Assembly (NCBI GenBank): GCA_022605405.1
Contig: JABYQQ010000001.1
Coordinates: 4,712,001-4,776,000, forward strand
Length of the DNA: 64,000 nucleotides
Direction of reading: 5' to 3'
DNA from: Earliella scabrosa
Lineage: Eukaryota > Basidiomycota > Agaricomycetes > Polyporales > Polyporaceae
Each line of letters opens with the position of its first letter. Position 1 is the stretch's first letter. Shown one piece after another: positions 21,632 to 33,573 of the stretch. The position numbers and the translations under genes were made by a program. The notes beneath the pieces are model-generated. The model worked only from the letters and a program-made list of their open reading frames with translations. It was not told the DNA's origin and ran no database searches.

Positions 21632-24181
21632 TCAGAGGTCCGTCAAGAAGGCCTCGCCCGCCTCTACCGCAGCTTGCACCTTGGCATGCGATGCCAGGAT
21701 GTGCGAATACATCCAGATTCTTGGTGGATCACGATGCAAGATGTAGAAATCCTTGTCAAGTTCGGCGTTCTCCTTGTGATGGCTATCGAACGTCCAGCAT
21801 TAGTGTGTACGTAGATGACGGAGGGAACTGGTGACTCACTGTCGTTGCAAATGTCGCTGCATTTCTATGTGCGAGCCGGTCTCTCCACACTTCGTACAGT
21901 GTAGCATGTAACTTGAGGCTCGCCAATCGGTGAAGTTGATCGGTTTGGCCATGAGCGCGGTCGCAAGTTTGATCGCTGTCTGCGCATTCTCTTGAGGGAT
22001 TGGTTGCCAGCGGCCGGGAAGGAGGGTCTCAGTCGAACGATTTGCATAGTGTGTCTCCGCATCGTGATGGATCTGTAAGGATTACAGGTCAGGCTACGGG
22101 AAACTTCCGGCACAGTACGTGAGGACTCACCGCTGCCTTCCAGTCAAATATCTCCTGCTTCGCCAGAGTGGCACAATGAATGCACCGCAGGCGTACCGTG
22201 CATTGCTCCATCTCTCTGTACGTCACAACGTCGGGATCTTGACCACAGGCCTTGATGACATCGCGGATGTGGGCAAGACCTCTGTCTGCCTGGACAAATT
22301 TGTCGCCAAAATGTTGATAGTCAGGCCGGGCTTGACCGACAACCGACTTGACACAGCTGGAGAAATCGTCATCGGCGGGGTTGAGATGGCCCATGAAGCA
22401 ATGATGCTCAACGATGCGTGGCCATCTGCGTTCATCCACAGTATGCGTCCGGTAGGAACAGAGTCTGCAATTGAACAGAGCCACCGCGAGCTCGAGTGGT
22501 TCCGGAGCCTTTGCGGCGTCAGAGTCTGCGAAGCTTTTCAAAAGCACTTCAAGGTACTCTTTCCGGCGATCCTCAACCCAGCGAGTGGTCAAATCCGGGA
22601 GAATCTGAGTAAACTTGGTCGAAACAGACTCCGCCGTCACGCCCTCCGACATGTCTTCGATGATAGCTCGTACTTCGGGTATGAAGGCGCAAGTGACAAC
22701 GCCAACGTAGACCCACGCCTTCTCGGGGTCCTCGCGCCATCGAGCCAGTTGATGTTCGTGTAGCACGTCTCTGAGGCATCGCAAGCGAGACAAGATGGTC
22801 CCTATATACTCGTTGCGTTGCCGGACTGCTCGAGTCTTCTCCATGAACTGCATGACCATCGGTCGAGCCGCTGACCAACCTGAGATAGGTAGGTTGAGCA
22901 TTAGCAACAAAACTACACAGCAGAAGTTGTTACTTGCCCTTGTCGGTGAGCTTGACTGCACGGCCCACTAAATTCAAATCGAATAGACGGTTCAAGTCGT
23001 GTTGGCTCATCTTGTCTACTTCCTCTCCCCAATCTTCTTCGCGTAGCCTGTCCAGCACGCTACCATGAAGATACGTCAACAAATGGTGGCGCACCTCATT
23101 CGACATGAGCCACTTACGCTTCGAATCGCTCCTGCCGACGGGCTTCAATCTGCGCAGCCGCTTCCCGTTGTAGGTGTTCCTCCCAGCGCTCAAGCTCTTT
23201 TGCGTGCTAAGATAATATCAGTCAGATGGAGGGACGATCCGGTCTGAGTCAGTGGGACAGACCTCAGTCGAACTCTTAACAAAGTCTCGGCATTCTTCAA
23301 AAAACTTCTGCCTCTTCGGCTTCGTTCTCAGTGCAAGCCACGTCTTCTCGAAGCGTTCCAAATCCGGACGGTGAAATCTCGTATCCGACCGACGAGAGCT
23401 GGATACGATGCAACACCTGAGAATGTTGGGGAAGCGCGACGAAATCAACACTCACCCCCTGAGCTGAACATGCACTTCCGTAATAAACTCCCATGGGCTC
23501 GACTCTACGACTTTAGCCGCCTTCCATGCGACGCTCTCGTCGGGAAGATCGAGAAACCTATTCGGATAATGAGAGGATGTTCAATAGGGGGAACAAGCGG
23601 GGCCCTCACATCTCATCTTTGCATGTGGCACAGTATCGCACATACGCCTTCCAATATGGCGTCAGAGTTGTCCCCGTCTTCAAACAATTCTGGTCGAACA
23701 TGGTTAACGTCTTCCGCCACCCGTTTCGGAACAGCATTGATGGTTAGGGGCCACTCACATGACAATGGTTAGAGAAGAGCAGGTTTGCAAACGCAGGCTC
23801 GCTGAGGTGCTCTGGCCGTTTGGGAAGCCCCGTCATCTGCAGCCTCGACTTCTCCCAGAACGAAGAAGCCTCGCGACTCATGAGAAACGCCCGGAAGTCC
23901 TTGGTGGTCCGGGCGAGGCTGAGGAGGTCTTGGGGTTCGAGGAATCCGAATATCTACATGGTAGGTACAGTCCATAAGCAGGCAACAATATATCAGGTGT
24001 CACATCTACGCACCTCAATCAGAACATCCAAAGGCATGTGGGGCATGCTCTCGAGCCCGCCTCGTTTGCCTCGAACATTGCGACGGGCCGTCTTACCGCC
24101 TTTGGCCTTTCCCTTGGCAGTCTTGGGCTGTGTGTCGTTGAAAGCGTCATGCGAAGTCTTGACCTTCTTCTTTGGAGGCAT
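21632..24181 (-). CDS. F-box protein, paralogue A (intact)
   Basis: Ten exons, complement(24014..24181, 23759..23953, 23610..23689, 23456..23557, 23263..23398, 23118..23206, 22938..23059, 22131..22879, 21840..22072, 21632..21782), encode about 674 residues. The start MPPKKKVK is a basic, nuclear-signal-like tail. The F-box is MPHMPLDVLIEIFGFLEPQD plus LLSLARTTKDFRAFL. Cys pairs follow (NHCHNCLKTG, RYCATCKDEM), then a helical body and near the C-terminus CTKCGETGSHIEMQRHLQRH, which looks like a C2H2-type finger. F-box proteins recruit targets to SCF ubiquitin ligases; the target here is unknown. Intron 7 (22880..22937) appears to use a GC donor (GCAAGT), required to match paralogue B (LTDKGW versus LTDNGW). 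Paralogue B at 29,933 has the same ten exons in opposite orientation. Confidence 0.85.
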
Positions 24182-24818
24182 GGTTGGGTATTCGCAGTGG
24201 TCAAGAGATGGTTGTCGGCAAGAGCTGAACCGTAACGGGCGCCCTATTTATGGACGCGACGCGTCTTGGTCACGTGTTGTCTCGCTCTTTGTTCCCTCAA
24301 TTGGTGCATGAATTGCGGCTGGCTTGACCACCTCCACGTCGCCACACTGTGGGTAATCTTGCATGGATCCGTGATTTGATGATGAGTAGAAGACGATCTC
24401 TGACGAAAAGCTGCCATTACTCTGGCAGTGAGCACTCAGAATTCACACTGTTTTCTCAATAAGATCGCGAGGTTGAGCCACTTCTGCCCACAGTACTAGT
24501 GGCTGGCACAAAGGAGTACATATATGTTTCTCATACGACCGCGTATCGAGGTACAGCAATACAGATAAGGTATGGGAACAAACCTGAGCAGTTGCGCGAG
24601 AGCAATCATAACGACGACTAACTACGTATAGATTGAAGGTCAAGAATGATACGACAGAAAGACAAGAAAACAAGAAACAGTGTAGATAAATCTGGATCAT
24701 GAGGAGATAGCAGAGATGTGACAGTAGGACGTGAAGTGGGGTCGTGGAATTACGTAGTATGTACAGTGCGACGTTGAGGGTTCGTGAACACTCCGCGCTG
24801 GAGGCCTGACAAGCATCC
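24182..24818. promoter_or_regulatory. promoter of F-box A with tandem MluI box and E-box; RAD21 3' flank
   Basis: On the gene strand CACGTG (24271-24276) is followed 6 bp later by ACGCGTCGCGTC (24253-24264), which ends 71 nt before the ATG at 24181. A TATA-like AATA patch lies between. F-box B has the identical 12-mer at nearly the same distance from its start. The rest (24,280-24,818) holds the RAD21 3' UTR; I see no gene in it. Confidence 0.45.
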
Positions 24819-27227
24819 TCAAAGACCGAACGCGGAAGCAATAGATGGCGCAGCCGAGCCCTGTCTGCGAGATGGACCGGCGGCAGAGGAGGCCTGAGAC
24901 ATGCGAGGGAAGCCATTGGTAGACGACGGAGCCATAGAGCCGTGGCGCTGTCTCTCCCATAGCTTGTCCTTGGCGCGCACCTCGATGTTCGCGAACGGTT
25001 GCGCTTGGGTGAGCTTAACGCAATCGCGAGTACCGAGCACGAGCAGCTCGAAGAAGAATGCAGCCGCGGCACGGCGGGAGGCCTGCCAGGATGACGGATG
25101 AGATACGGTCGGACAGAGAACTTGGTTACACGCACCTTCTGCGCCATATGGTTGAAGCTCATGTACTTGTCCTCCTCCTGTTCCTCCGGGTTCGGTTGCA
25201 GTTCCCTCCGAATGACCGCAAGTGCTTTGACGGTGTTCTTGCTGTAGCCCTTCCCATCGTCGCTGACCTCAGTCGGTGCCTGGCTCTGACTTTGACTGCT
25301 CGGAACCCGATCGTCGAACAACGCAATCGGGCATGTAACATCGGCGTGGCTTTCGTCACCTTCCTCCAGCATGACATCCGGAGGAGGCGTCGATAGCCTG
25401 CTGAGCTCAGACGGAGCGATTGACTTGCTGCGCGCGCGGTCGCCTTCCGCGCCACCAAGGTCGGGGATATCCATTTGGAAGTCGTCCATGCCGCCAGAGT
25501 TGTCGAACGTGAAGTCCATGGCAGGAGCCATACTTCCACGGCCGTACACGTCGCTACCGAACGCGATGCTCGGAGCCTGACTGCCGGCGCGGCGCGCCTG
25601 CTCAACATCCTCCTCGTCTCCAACAACACTTCCCTCAACCCTCCTCTTCTTACTAGGAGGCTTCTCTGGGGATGCACCACGACGCTTCGCGGCGCTGAGG
25701 TTCGTGACTGGCCGGAGGAACATATCCGCCAGTTCGGGAGCGAGACCGGGCGGAGCTGCGTTGAAGAAGGTGCCTTGGGGTGTCGTTTTGGTAGGGAGGA
25801 AGTGTGACAGCGGGTCATCTCGGATCTCCAGCAGGCGCATGACAAGGGAGGAGCGGGGGAGGTACGGGTGTTCGGTGACAATGTCACTCACGTCCTTTGT
25901 TGCAGTAGCACCGAGGCCTGCGCCGACGTTTGCCCCAGGGCCATCCGCAAGTTCCGTTACCGAGTCGATAATCTGCTTCTTCTCTTTCCGCTTCTTCACA
26001 ACTTCCTCAGGAGCGGCCTTCGGAGTGAGCTCCACTTCAGGCGGAGGCGTTTGAGGAGGTTCCGTCAAAGGCGAGGCTGCTCATTCGGTTAACATACCGT
26101 ACGACAAGGGTCGAGGTGGGGCAAACGGCACTTACAGGCTCGTGAGGGGGTTAGATGTGGAGTCGGCGCATGATCACTGAAAGGCTCGTCCCCAAACGAA
26201 ATTCCGAGGTCAACGTCCATAGCGCCGGCGTCCGGCCCAAAGCCCATGTCAACATCAGGAGCAAACGGGTTTTCCGACTGCGCCCTGCTCCTGACGGACA
26301 ACAGGTCCATATCGTCTGGTCCGTGAGCACCAAGCATGTGGGGGTCAAGAGATTCGCGGAGAGCACGGCGGGGAGCCGCATCTCGTCCGACCCCGACGCT
26401 CATGTCGTCGTCGTCCATGAGAGAAGGCGTCTTCTCCGCTTCAGCAGGACCGTCACCAAAGTCGAGGTTGAGTTCGTAGTCTTGCGAGCCAATACCATCC
26501 GACGGCCCGAGGTCAAAACCGTAACCAGCATCATCGAAGTCGAACTGGAGGTCCGCATTGCCTAGTGTGATATCGGCCTCACGGGCGATATGTTGGCCAC
26601 CGGGTTGGACATTTCTGCTCTCGAAATCCGCCGTATCCCTGCAACTGCTTGAGGACAACGCGGGGTATGGACTGGAAGCCAGACGTACCAGTCAAGGTCA
26701 GGCAAAAGCGCATCGAGGTCTAGGTTGTTGCTCTGTAGCGTGATAGCGTTCTGGTTGACAGCAAGTTGATCTTCTGTCATGTCGACGACCCCGGGGCGGA
26801 AAGCCTATTGTGGCTAGCTGAGCGACATGTTGGTTGCAGAGTAGGTAGGACGCACCATCTTGATCTTAAGCAGTGCTTCATTGCAGTCGTCCAGCAAGTA
26901 CTTGGCTTTGCGGCTGTAGATACGTACGACACCGAGCAGAAGTTGTCCACTCAACCGAAGAGCCATGACTTCGATCTCCTGGTGCATGATTGCGTCTCGG
27001 AGTGCGTCAACGACACCCGAACATTTGCTGACAGACCGTCATAGACTCACCAACGGACTGCTCGATGTCGGTTTGCAATGTTTGTGTCTTGGAGAGCTTG
27101 CGCTCCATATGTGCCGCGAGCCATACCTTGGCTAGGGGCCCGCGGCGCGACAGGATAGCCTCCGAGTAGAACTGCCCACAACAAGGTCAACCACAGCGCG
27201 CGTAGCCTCCAGTAGCGGACATACCAT
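24819..27227 (-). CDS. RAD21: cohesin kleisin subunit Rad21/Scc1
   Basis: Seven exons, complement(27225..27227, 27051..27171, 26856..26995, 26689..26804, 26136..26638, 25136..26076, 24819..25082), encode about 695 residues. The N-terminus [20 protein letters not shown], then [20 protein letters not shown] and [15 protein letters not shown] is the diagnostic Rad21/Rec8 SMC3-binding domain. The centre is acidic and disordered. The C-terminus has the winged helix that binds the SMC1 head: [35 protein letters not shown] and [14 protein letters not shown]. Cohesin holds sister chromatids together until separase cuts this subunit. It is Rad21 rather than meiotic Rec8 by N-terminal similarity. The coding part of exon 1 is only the start codon: ATG is followed at once by GTATGT, and FYSEA begins after the intron. 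A palindromic MluI box lies 29 bp upstream of the start. Confidence 0.95.
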
Positions 27228-27480
27228 GGGTATCCAAGAAGATGAAGGAGGGAAGACGCGTCTGCTCGAGACTCGAGAGCGGGAGGGGAGGGTGTCGCGA
27301 CGCGGTGGTTTCGAACAAGGACTCGAGGCGATCCGTGCCACCCACCCGTCATTGACGCTTTGGGTACCCTCCACGTGGCATACATTCTCCTCATTTGGAA
27401 AGACATTACCACGGGCCGTTTTACGGTTTCGGTGACGGTGCACAAGTCGAGTCCAATCTCCAGCTCTCTCTCCCTCCTCG
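27228..27480. promoter_or_regulatory. RAD21/PPR divergent promoter with MluI cell-cycle box and E-box
   Basis: The 253 bp between the two start codons contains AGACGCGTCT at 27254-27263, a perfect palindrome around ACGCGT, 29 bp from the RAD21 ATG, and CACGTG at 27372-27377. In budding yeast the orthologue MCD1 is expressed at G1/S through MCB (ACGCGT) sites read by MBF, so the box is probably functional for RAD21. No clear separate signal for the PPR gene was seen. Confidence 0.5.
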
Positions 27481-29446
27481 ATGCTCGCGTCGTCTTCTCG
27501 TAATGCGGTCAAGAGGGCCCAGCACACAATATTGCGCGCGGTGGACGCGAATGCGGCGGGTGCTGTAGCTCCTTCTGGTGCGTGCTGGACATGTCCAGGT
27601 GGAAGTTAACTCACCTCTGTAACCCGTAGCTTTACAAACGCAACTTCGGAATGCTTCCTCCGCACAGGTAGCCTTCGGCTCGCAACGCTCGACAGCTCAC
27701 GCAGCACCGCGACGTCGACCATACGCGCACCCGCCTGACAGCAGGTTCCGCGGTGAAACCCACACACCCCTCGCCCGCTACAACATGTTCCTCGCGTCCC
27801 AGGCGGACAAAGGCAATTATATCAACGTCATGACGATAGCGAAACGCATGAAGGACGAGGGCATCAGGCCGGACATTGTTACCTATCACCAGCTCCTGCG
27901 AGCCTTCATCAAAGACCGGAATCACCAAGAGGCCCGTGCGGTCTTCGAGGACATGTTGTCGTTGGGAATACAGCCGGATCGTCAAACATTCCATCTTCTC
28001 ATGCAAGTGAGTCTTATATGATTAGTGTGACTTTCAGACGTGGTTCCACGCGACACTTGGGTTGATAGAATGATTGTTCGAACTGAGAGCATTCGCTGTG
28101 TCCTGATGTCCCTTTTGCAAGCTCCATATTAATGCTCTTTGTCGGACATAATGCTGACTACCTCAACGCATCCAGACTCTGGATACATCAGAACAGAACG
28201 CGCTGTTCAGTATCCTGAAAATGATGGAGGAATGGAGTATACTGCCCAATGAGACGACCTACGAGATCATCATCTCTCGATTTGCCGCGAATGGTCGTTT
28301 GGAGCTCGCAATTCAACATCTTGCGCAACTCGCTCCGGCTGGTATCTCGCCAACCCTGAAGACGGCATCCGCAATCATCACGTCTGCCGCAAGACTAGGC
28401 TTCCCTCGACTTGCGCTAGACCTTGCTGATGCCTTCGAAACGACCTCTATCCGACGACTAGAAGCTGAGGTTTGGGTTGACATCCTTGGTAGTTGCGCAG
28501 AGCAGCTTTACGTGCGTTCTCCTGGCTGAGCACCTTACCTTTCACTGACTATTTGGTCCAGCCGGAGGGAACACGACGAGCGTGGCAGAAAGTGGTCCGA
28601 GACATGCATCTGCTCCCAGACGAGGGCTGCTGCGTACTCGTCCTCCACACCGCCGCACGGTACGGGTTATCAGGTCTTGCACTCGAGGTGATCGACGCCT
28701 TGAAGAGCATCAACATTGTCTGGCGTGAACATCATATCGCACCGGTCATTGAGGCCATGTGTTACCACAAGGAGATCAAGGAGGCCTTCATGATGTTCGA
28801 CTTCATGCGCAAGAACAGCATCGAGCACACCTTGGCCGCCGCGTTCCCCGTCCTCGAGGTCATCAAGAAGGATGCCGATACAGTAGACGAGGCATGGGGC
28901 CACCTCGAAGCCCTTCGCGAGGAGGGCCACGCGGTAGACATCACTGCATTCAACATCGTCGTCCAGGCCGCAGTTGCCATACAGGATCTCCAGCGCGCGA
29001 TCGGCACGTATAAGGCCGCTGCGCAGCTCGGAGTGAAGCCCGACATCGACACATTCAACATCCTCCTCCAGGCCTGTATCGACGCGCGGCATCGGGACCT
29101 CGGTGACCGCCTGCTCTCCGACATGAAGGACGCGGGCATCCGGCCGGACACGACGACATACGAGCGCATGGTGCGCCTTTGCCTCACACAGAGCACTTAC
29201 GAGGACGCGTTCTTCTACCTCGAGGAGATGAAGAGCCTTGCCATGGTCCCGCCACTGATCGTCTACGATGCCATCATCCGGAAGCTAGTCTCCGTCGGCG
29301 ATACGCGCTACACCATCGCGTTGGAGGAGCTCAAGGAGTGTGGCTACGAGGTCTCGATCCGCCTGCAGTCGTTCATCGCTTCTGGCGGGGCGCACAACGG
29401 CCCGGAGAAGGGTTCCAAAGCCGCGGAGCAGGTTGTCATCCTATAG
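27481..29446 (+). CDS. mitochondrial pentatricopeptide repeat (PPR) protein
   Basis: Four exons, join(27481..27577, 27630..28006, 28176..28511, 28562..29446), encode about 564 residues. The N-terminus MLASSSRNAVKRAQHTILRA is basic and Ser/Ala-rich without acidic residues, a typical mitochondrial presequence. PPR units follow: VTYHQLLRAFIKDRNHQEA ending LGIQPD; TTYEIIISRFAANGRLELA; ITAFNIVVQAA ending LGVKPD; DTFNILLQACIDARHRDLG ending AGIRPD; TTYERMVRLC. PPR proteins bind organelle RNA and act in its processing, stability or translation. The RNA target cannot be read from sequence. It is transcribed divergently from RAD21. Intron 2 is 169 nt, longer than its neighbours. Confidence 0.88.
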
Positions 29447-29932
29447 ACCAGGGGCTACGGGGGTTTCCTACCACATGTGCGTGCTATGAATATATCGATG
29501 TTAATCGTAATGTGCCTGGCCTACACTCTAAGGCATGAGGCACCGCTTCATTCCAGCCTGACTTCAATCCGACGATGTCAACCTGACCAAATTCCGCTCA
29601 GGTGTGTCAATGTAATGTAAACTGTAGACCAGTCACCATCTACTAGCCCGACCATCGGATGCCCAGAGGGAGCCCTCATGAACTTGTTCATGCACTTGTG
29701 GTCGTACCACCTGCTCGTCATATGCAGCTGTGGTTGAGACTGGGGCCCTCAGCCTGAGCTTGAGTGCCGTCCTGTGGCGTCGAGTTCCCGAAAGAAGGAG
29801 CAAAAGAGAGGTTGACCGTGGGCGTCGCCAAACTAGACGAGATCACGGGATCAAACGCGTCGCGTCGGTACACATACGTGGTTCCGGCGCTCGCTCACCG
29901 TAACCAACTCTTCACCACTGACCACCATCACT
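29447..29932. promoter_or_regulatory. promoter of F-box B with tandem MluI box
   Basis: ACGCGTCGCGTC at 29855-29866 lies 66 nt before the ATG at 29933 and is identical to the 12-mer upstream of F-box A. The nearby E-box is degenerate (TACGTG at 29875-29880) and lies on the gene side. The leader around ACCAACTCTTCACCACTGACC resembles that of F-box A. The first half is the PPR 3' flank and shows nothing. Confidence 0.4.
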
Positions 29933-32511
29933 ATGCCTCCGAAGAAGAAAGTGAAGACCACGCATACCGCTGCGAAGGGGAATGCGAAGACTGCCAGCCT
30001 CCCCGCGACTGGTGCTGGTGCTCAGGCCGCCACGACTAGTACTGTGGCGCGTCGCAACGTCAGGGTGAAACGGGGAGGGCTCGAGAGCATGCCGCACATG
30101 CCTTTGGATGTACTGATTGAGGTGCGTGCTCCGTACGGGGAAGATTGTGATGAACGTCTCAACACGGCCTGTAGATTTTCCGCTTTCTTCAACCAGGGGA
30201 TCTTCTCAGCCTCGCTAGGACCACCAAGGACTTCCGGGCGTTCCTCATGAGTCGCGAGACATCATCGCGTTTATGGGAGCAGTCCAGAAATCAAATGGCG
30301 GGCTTGCCCAAACGTCCAGAACACCTGAGCGAGCCGGAGTATGCGAACTTGCTCTTTTGTAACCATTGCCATGTGGGTGGTTACGGTCACCCAAACGTAT
30401 ATGTCCTGCTAACCATGTCCGACCAGAACTGTCTAAAGACGGGCGCAACTGTGACACCATACTTCAATGTGTATGCTCGGTACTGCCCTCCGTGCAGAGA
30501 TGAGATGTACGTAGACTGTTCATCACTATGAACCTTCCGGACGTTGACACGTTCGACCAGCTTCGTTCGCATTCGGGACTTCAGCTACCTTGACGTTGCC
30601 ACATTGATAGCCAATGACATGCAAGCTAGACAACAAGATGTCGTGTGCTCTGCGTACTATCAATCAAAGGAGTAGGTTTTACTGGATTCTCTCTCAAGCC
30701 AGTGGCATAATTTGAACTTGTTATGATTCAGTTCTCGCCGACCGGAGATGCGGTTCTACAGTCCGCAGTTGGAGAAGATCCAGAATAAGTGGCCGGAATT
30801 GCGTACCAAGAAGGATCAGCAGAAATTCATCAAGGAATGTAAGGACCTTGTGAAGAAGTCTACAGAAGTGAGTGGTTTTGCTAGACTCGTCTAGATGGCC
30901 ACCAAACCTGCAAATTAGCATGCGAAACAGCTGGAGACCTGGCAGGAATACCTCCGCAAGGAAGCAGCTGCACAGGTCGCTGCTCGCAAGCAAGAGCGAT
31001 TCCAAGCGTGCGTCCCATGCGTACTCGGGATGGGAACTATAGGCTGACCCGTACTCCACAGCATTCTAGGGAAGCTTCGCGAGGAAGGTTGGGGTGTTGA
31101 CATCAGTAAGATGGATTCCAAAGATCTGGACCGCCTCTTCAATCTAAGCCCTGTCGGTCGCCCAACAAAGCTCACTGACAATGGTGAGTGATGATAGTCC
31201 TCTCTTCCTAACATCTTCCACATTCTGCAACCAGGATGGGCCACCGCGAGACCCACGGTCATTGAATTCATGGAGAGAATCCGGGCCGTTCAACACCGCA
31301 AGGAGAACTGGGAGACACTCTCGTCCCGTCTGCGGCGCCTCAAGACCGTGCTCCACGAACATCAACGTGCAAAGTATGCGAAGGACGACAGACAGCGAGT
31401 CTATGTCGGTGTTGCCGATTGTGCGTTCATGCCCGAAGTACGAGCTATCATTGAGGACAAGTCCAAAGACGTCACCAAAGAGTCCGTGAAGACCAAACTT
31501 GCTGAGATTCTGCCTGATGCAGTCACCAAGTGGATCGAGAAACGTCGTCGGGATCATACTGCGCTTCTGCTCGAACAGGCTGCCAACCCGGACGCTGTGA
31601 AAGCTGCTCCTGAACCGCTGAATCTCGCAATTGCTGTGTTCAACTGCAAGGGCTGCTCGCTCTACAGATCGGCTACGGGATACCGATGGCCGCACATCTT
31701 GGAGCATTCCTGCTTCAGACACACAATGCAGAATATCAACAATGTCGAGGACGATGACTACACACGCTGTGTCTCTGCTTGTGTGGGGCGCGTTGTGTGT
31801 GATATGCGCTACAAGGGCATCAAGAACGTCATGCTGGACAAAGCGAACGCGTACACAAGGGACATTATCAAGATGTGCGGTCAGGACCCGGACACGGTAA
31901 CGTACGATGAGATGGAGCAGTGCGGCGTTCGTCTGTGATGTCGTTTCTGTGCCACCTTGGCAGAACAGCAGGTGTTCGACTGGAAAGCGGCGGTGAGTCC
32001 TCTTTGCTGCATGAAGGTCATTTAGCATTGAGTTGACCACCATCACGTCCAGATCCGACATGATGTGGGTGTCGACGGACACAACCGGTCAACCAACAAC
32101 TCGGAGCCACTTCAAGGCCGGTGGGAGCCCATTCCAGCGGAGCACGCACAGACTGCTAGAAATCTTGCCACTGCGCTCATGGCGAAGCCAATAGACTTCG
32201 CCGACTGGCGTATCAGGGACAGGTACACGCTACACTGCATGTGGTGTGGCCACACGAGCGGGCACCAGGAAATGCAGCAACATCACCGTGAAGTGTGGGT
32301 GCCTTCGTTTGTATGACCTTGTCCTGTCGGTCGACATGCTGATTGTGAACTTTTCTCCAGTCATGGCGAGCAGAATGTCGAGCTTGACCGTGATTTCTAT
32401 GTCGTGCGCCGCGATCCGCCCATAATCGGGATGTTCCCAGAGTTCCTGGCTGAACGCGAGAGGGAGAAGGCTCTTGTCGAGGCGGGCGAGGCTTTCTTTG
32501 GTTCGTTCTGA
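29933..32511 (+). pseudogene. F-box protein, paralogue B, with in-frame TGA at 31936-31938
   Basis: Ten exons with the same borders as paralogue A: join(29933..30121, 30175..30372, 30427..30506, 30561..30671, 30732..30867, 30919..31007, 31062..31183, 31235..31992, 32053..32294, 32361..32511), 691 codons if read through. It shares MPPKKKVK, LESMPHMPLDVLIEIF, RTTKDFRAFLMSRE, GLPKRPEHLSEP, CLKTG and YCPPCRDEM. Codon 543 is TGA where paralogue A has CGG in VRLRC. The change CGA to TGA would be one C-to-T transition. Everything after it stays open and correctly spliced, including HCMWCGHTSGHQEMQQHHRE and the end EAGEAF. So either the gene makes a 542-residue protein without the C-terminal finger, or it is a very young pseudogene, or there is readthrough or a sequence error. 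I class it as disrupted, not dead. Confidence 0.75.
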
Positions 32512-32641
32512 TCCATGCATTGAGGTCGATGCAGCATTCGAATATCTCTGAGACCGGTTCTCTCATGGTTCATGGCTCGTCTACCTATTGACTATAGCGA
32601 GTCTATGTCATGCTTAGGTAGCAGAAGTAAACCACTTTGTG

Positions 32642-33573
32642 TCACTGGCTCGGTATGGGCACAGGGACGTCCATCTTGCTATCAACATCAAGAGCCACCA
32701 CGAACCGAGAGACGAAATTATAGCCTCCGACAGTCGCGACCGCGTCGACCATCTGAGTATCGTTCAAGAAGCTGTGCAGCTGGTCGAACACATGCTGCGG
32801 CACCTTCACCGACTTCGTCATAAAGTCAGCGAAGAGGAGCGCAGCCCCGAGCTCCGGCGTGAGAGAGGAGAGGGGCGCGGGCAAGGGTGCGAACGTTGGG
32901 GTGAGCCGAATCTCACGCAGCTGCGCGACGCTGAGGCCGACACTGCGCCCGACGGGCTCGTGTTGTAGCCTAGAAACGAGAAGTGTGTCAGCTGCGCACG
33001 CAAAGGCTAATTCGAAGTCTCGGATGGTAACGCGCGGCTTACCAGACGTATGCGGCATTGTTCAGGGTTCCCGTGCGAAGGATCTGGCAGCAGTATGTCG
33101 ATTCTCACGTCTTCGCGTGGGTCGCTCGAAAATACGCACGAACAGCTCCCGCATTTGCGCTGGAAGGGAGTTCTGGTCGCGGATGACGCCGAAGAGGTCG
33201 TTCCAAGAGCCAGCGAGCGGCTTGTCTTGGAGCCTGACCGGTCCACGGGAAGCGAGTTGGCATGGTTCGCTCGAGAGGGCGATTGTGTACTCACAAGGCT
33301 CCATCGAGGTCCAGCAGAGTGCCATTCTCTCGTCTAGCACGTATGGCATCTGCAACCTGCCGACGCAACAACGGTTTGTGAGGACCAAATCTTGTGTCGC
33401 TTATTCGCGTCTTGGCATACCGCATCTGTCCCTGGTGGGGGAAAGACATAGGGAACGCGAGCAGGAAGGTTGTCGTCTCGCGCGATGAATGTCTTTGCCG
33501 GGACAGGAACGAGCATCGCAGCGGCGAGGGACGCAAAAATGACGGGGAGGAACACGCGTGCTGCAGAGAACAT
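32642..33573 (-). CDS. secreted AhpD/carboxymuconolactone decarboxylase-like protein
   Basis: Five exons, complement(33421..33573, 33295..33356, 33140..33233, 33043..33083, 32642..32969), encode about 225 residues. The N-terminus MFSAARVFLPVIFASLAAAM is a good signal peptide; an in-frame ATG at 33621 would add 16 residues and bury it, so 33573 is preferred. The body has WNDLFGVIRDQNSLPAQMRE, NNAAYVWLQHEPVGRSVGLS, LLFADFMTKSVKVPQHVFDQ and VATVGGYNFVSRFVVALDVD, the order seen in the AhpD-like fold. I do not see the CxxC pair of peroxidase-active AhpD, so an AhpD-type disulfide reaction is unlikely. Close fungal relatives are annotated as 4-carboxymuconolactone decarboxylase-like without proven substrate. 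It converges with F-box B 130 bp away. Confidence 0.82.

Noticed and set aside
31936..31938. Selenocysteine reading of the TGA in F-box B
   Set aside because: The paralogue has Arg here, most fungi including mushrooms lack Sec machinery, and I saw no convincing SECIS-like stem downstream.
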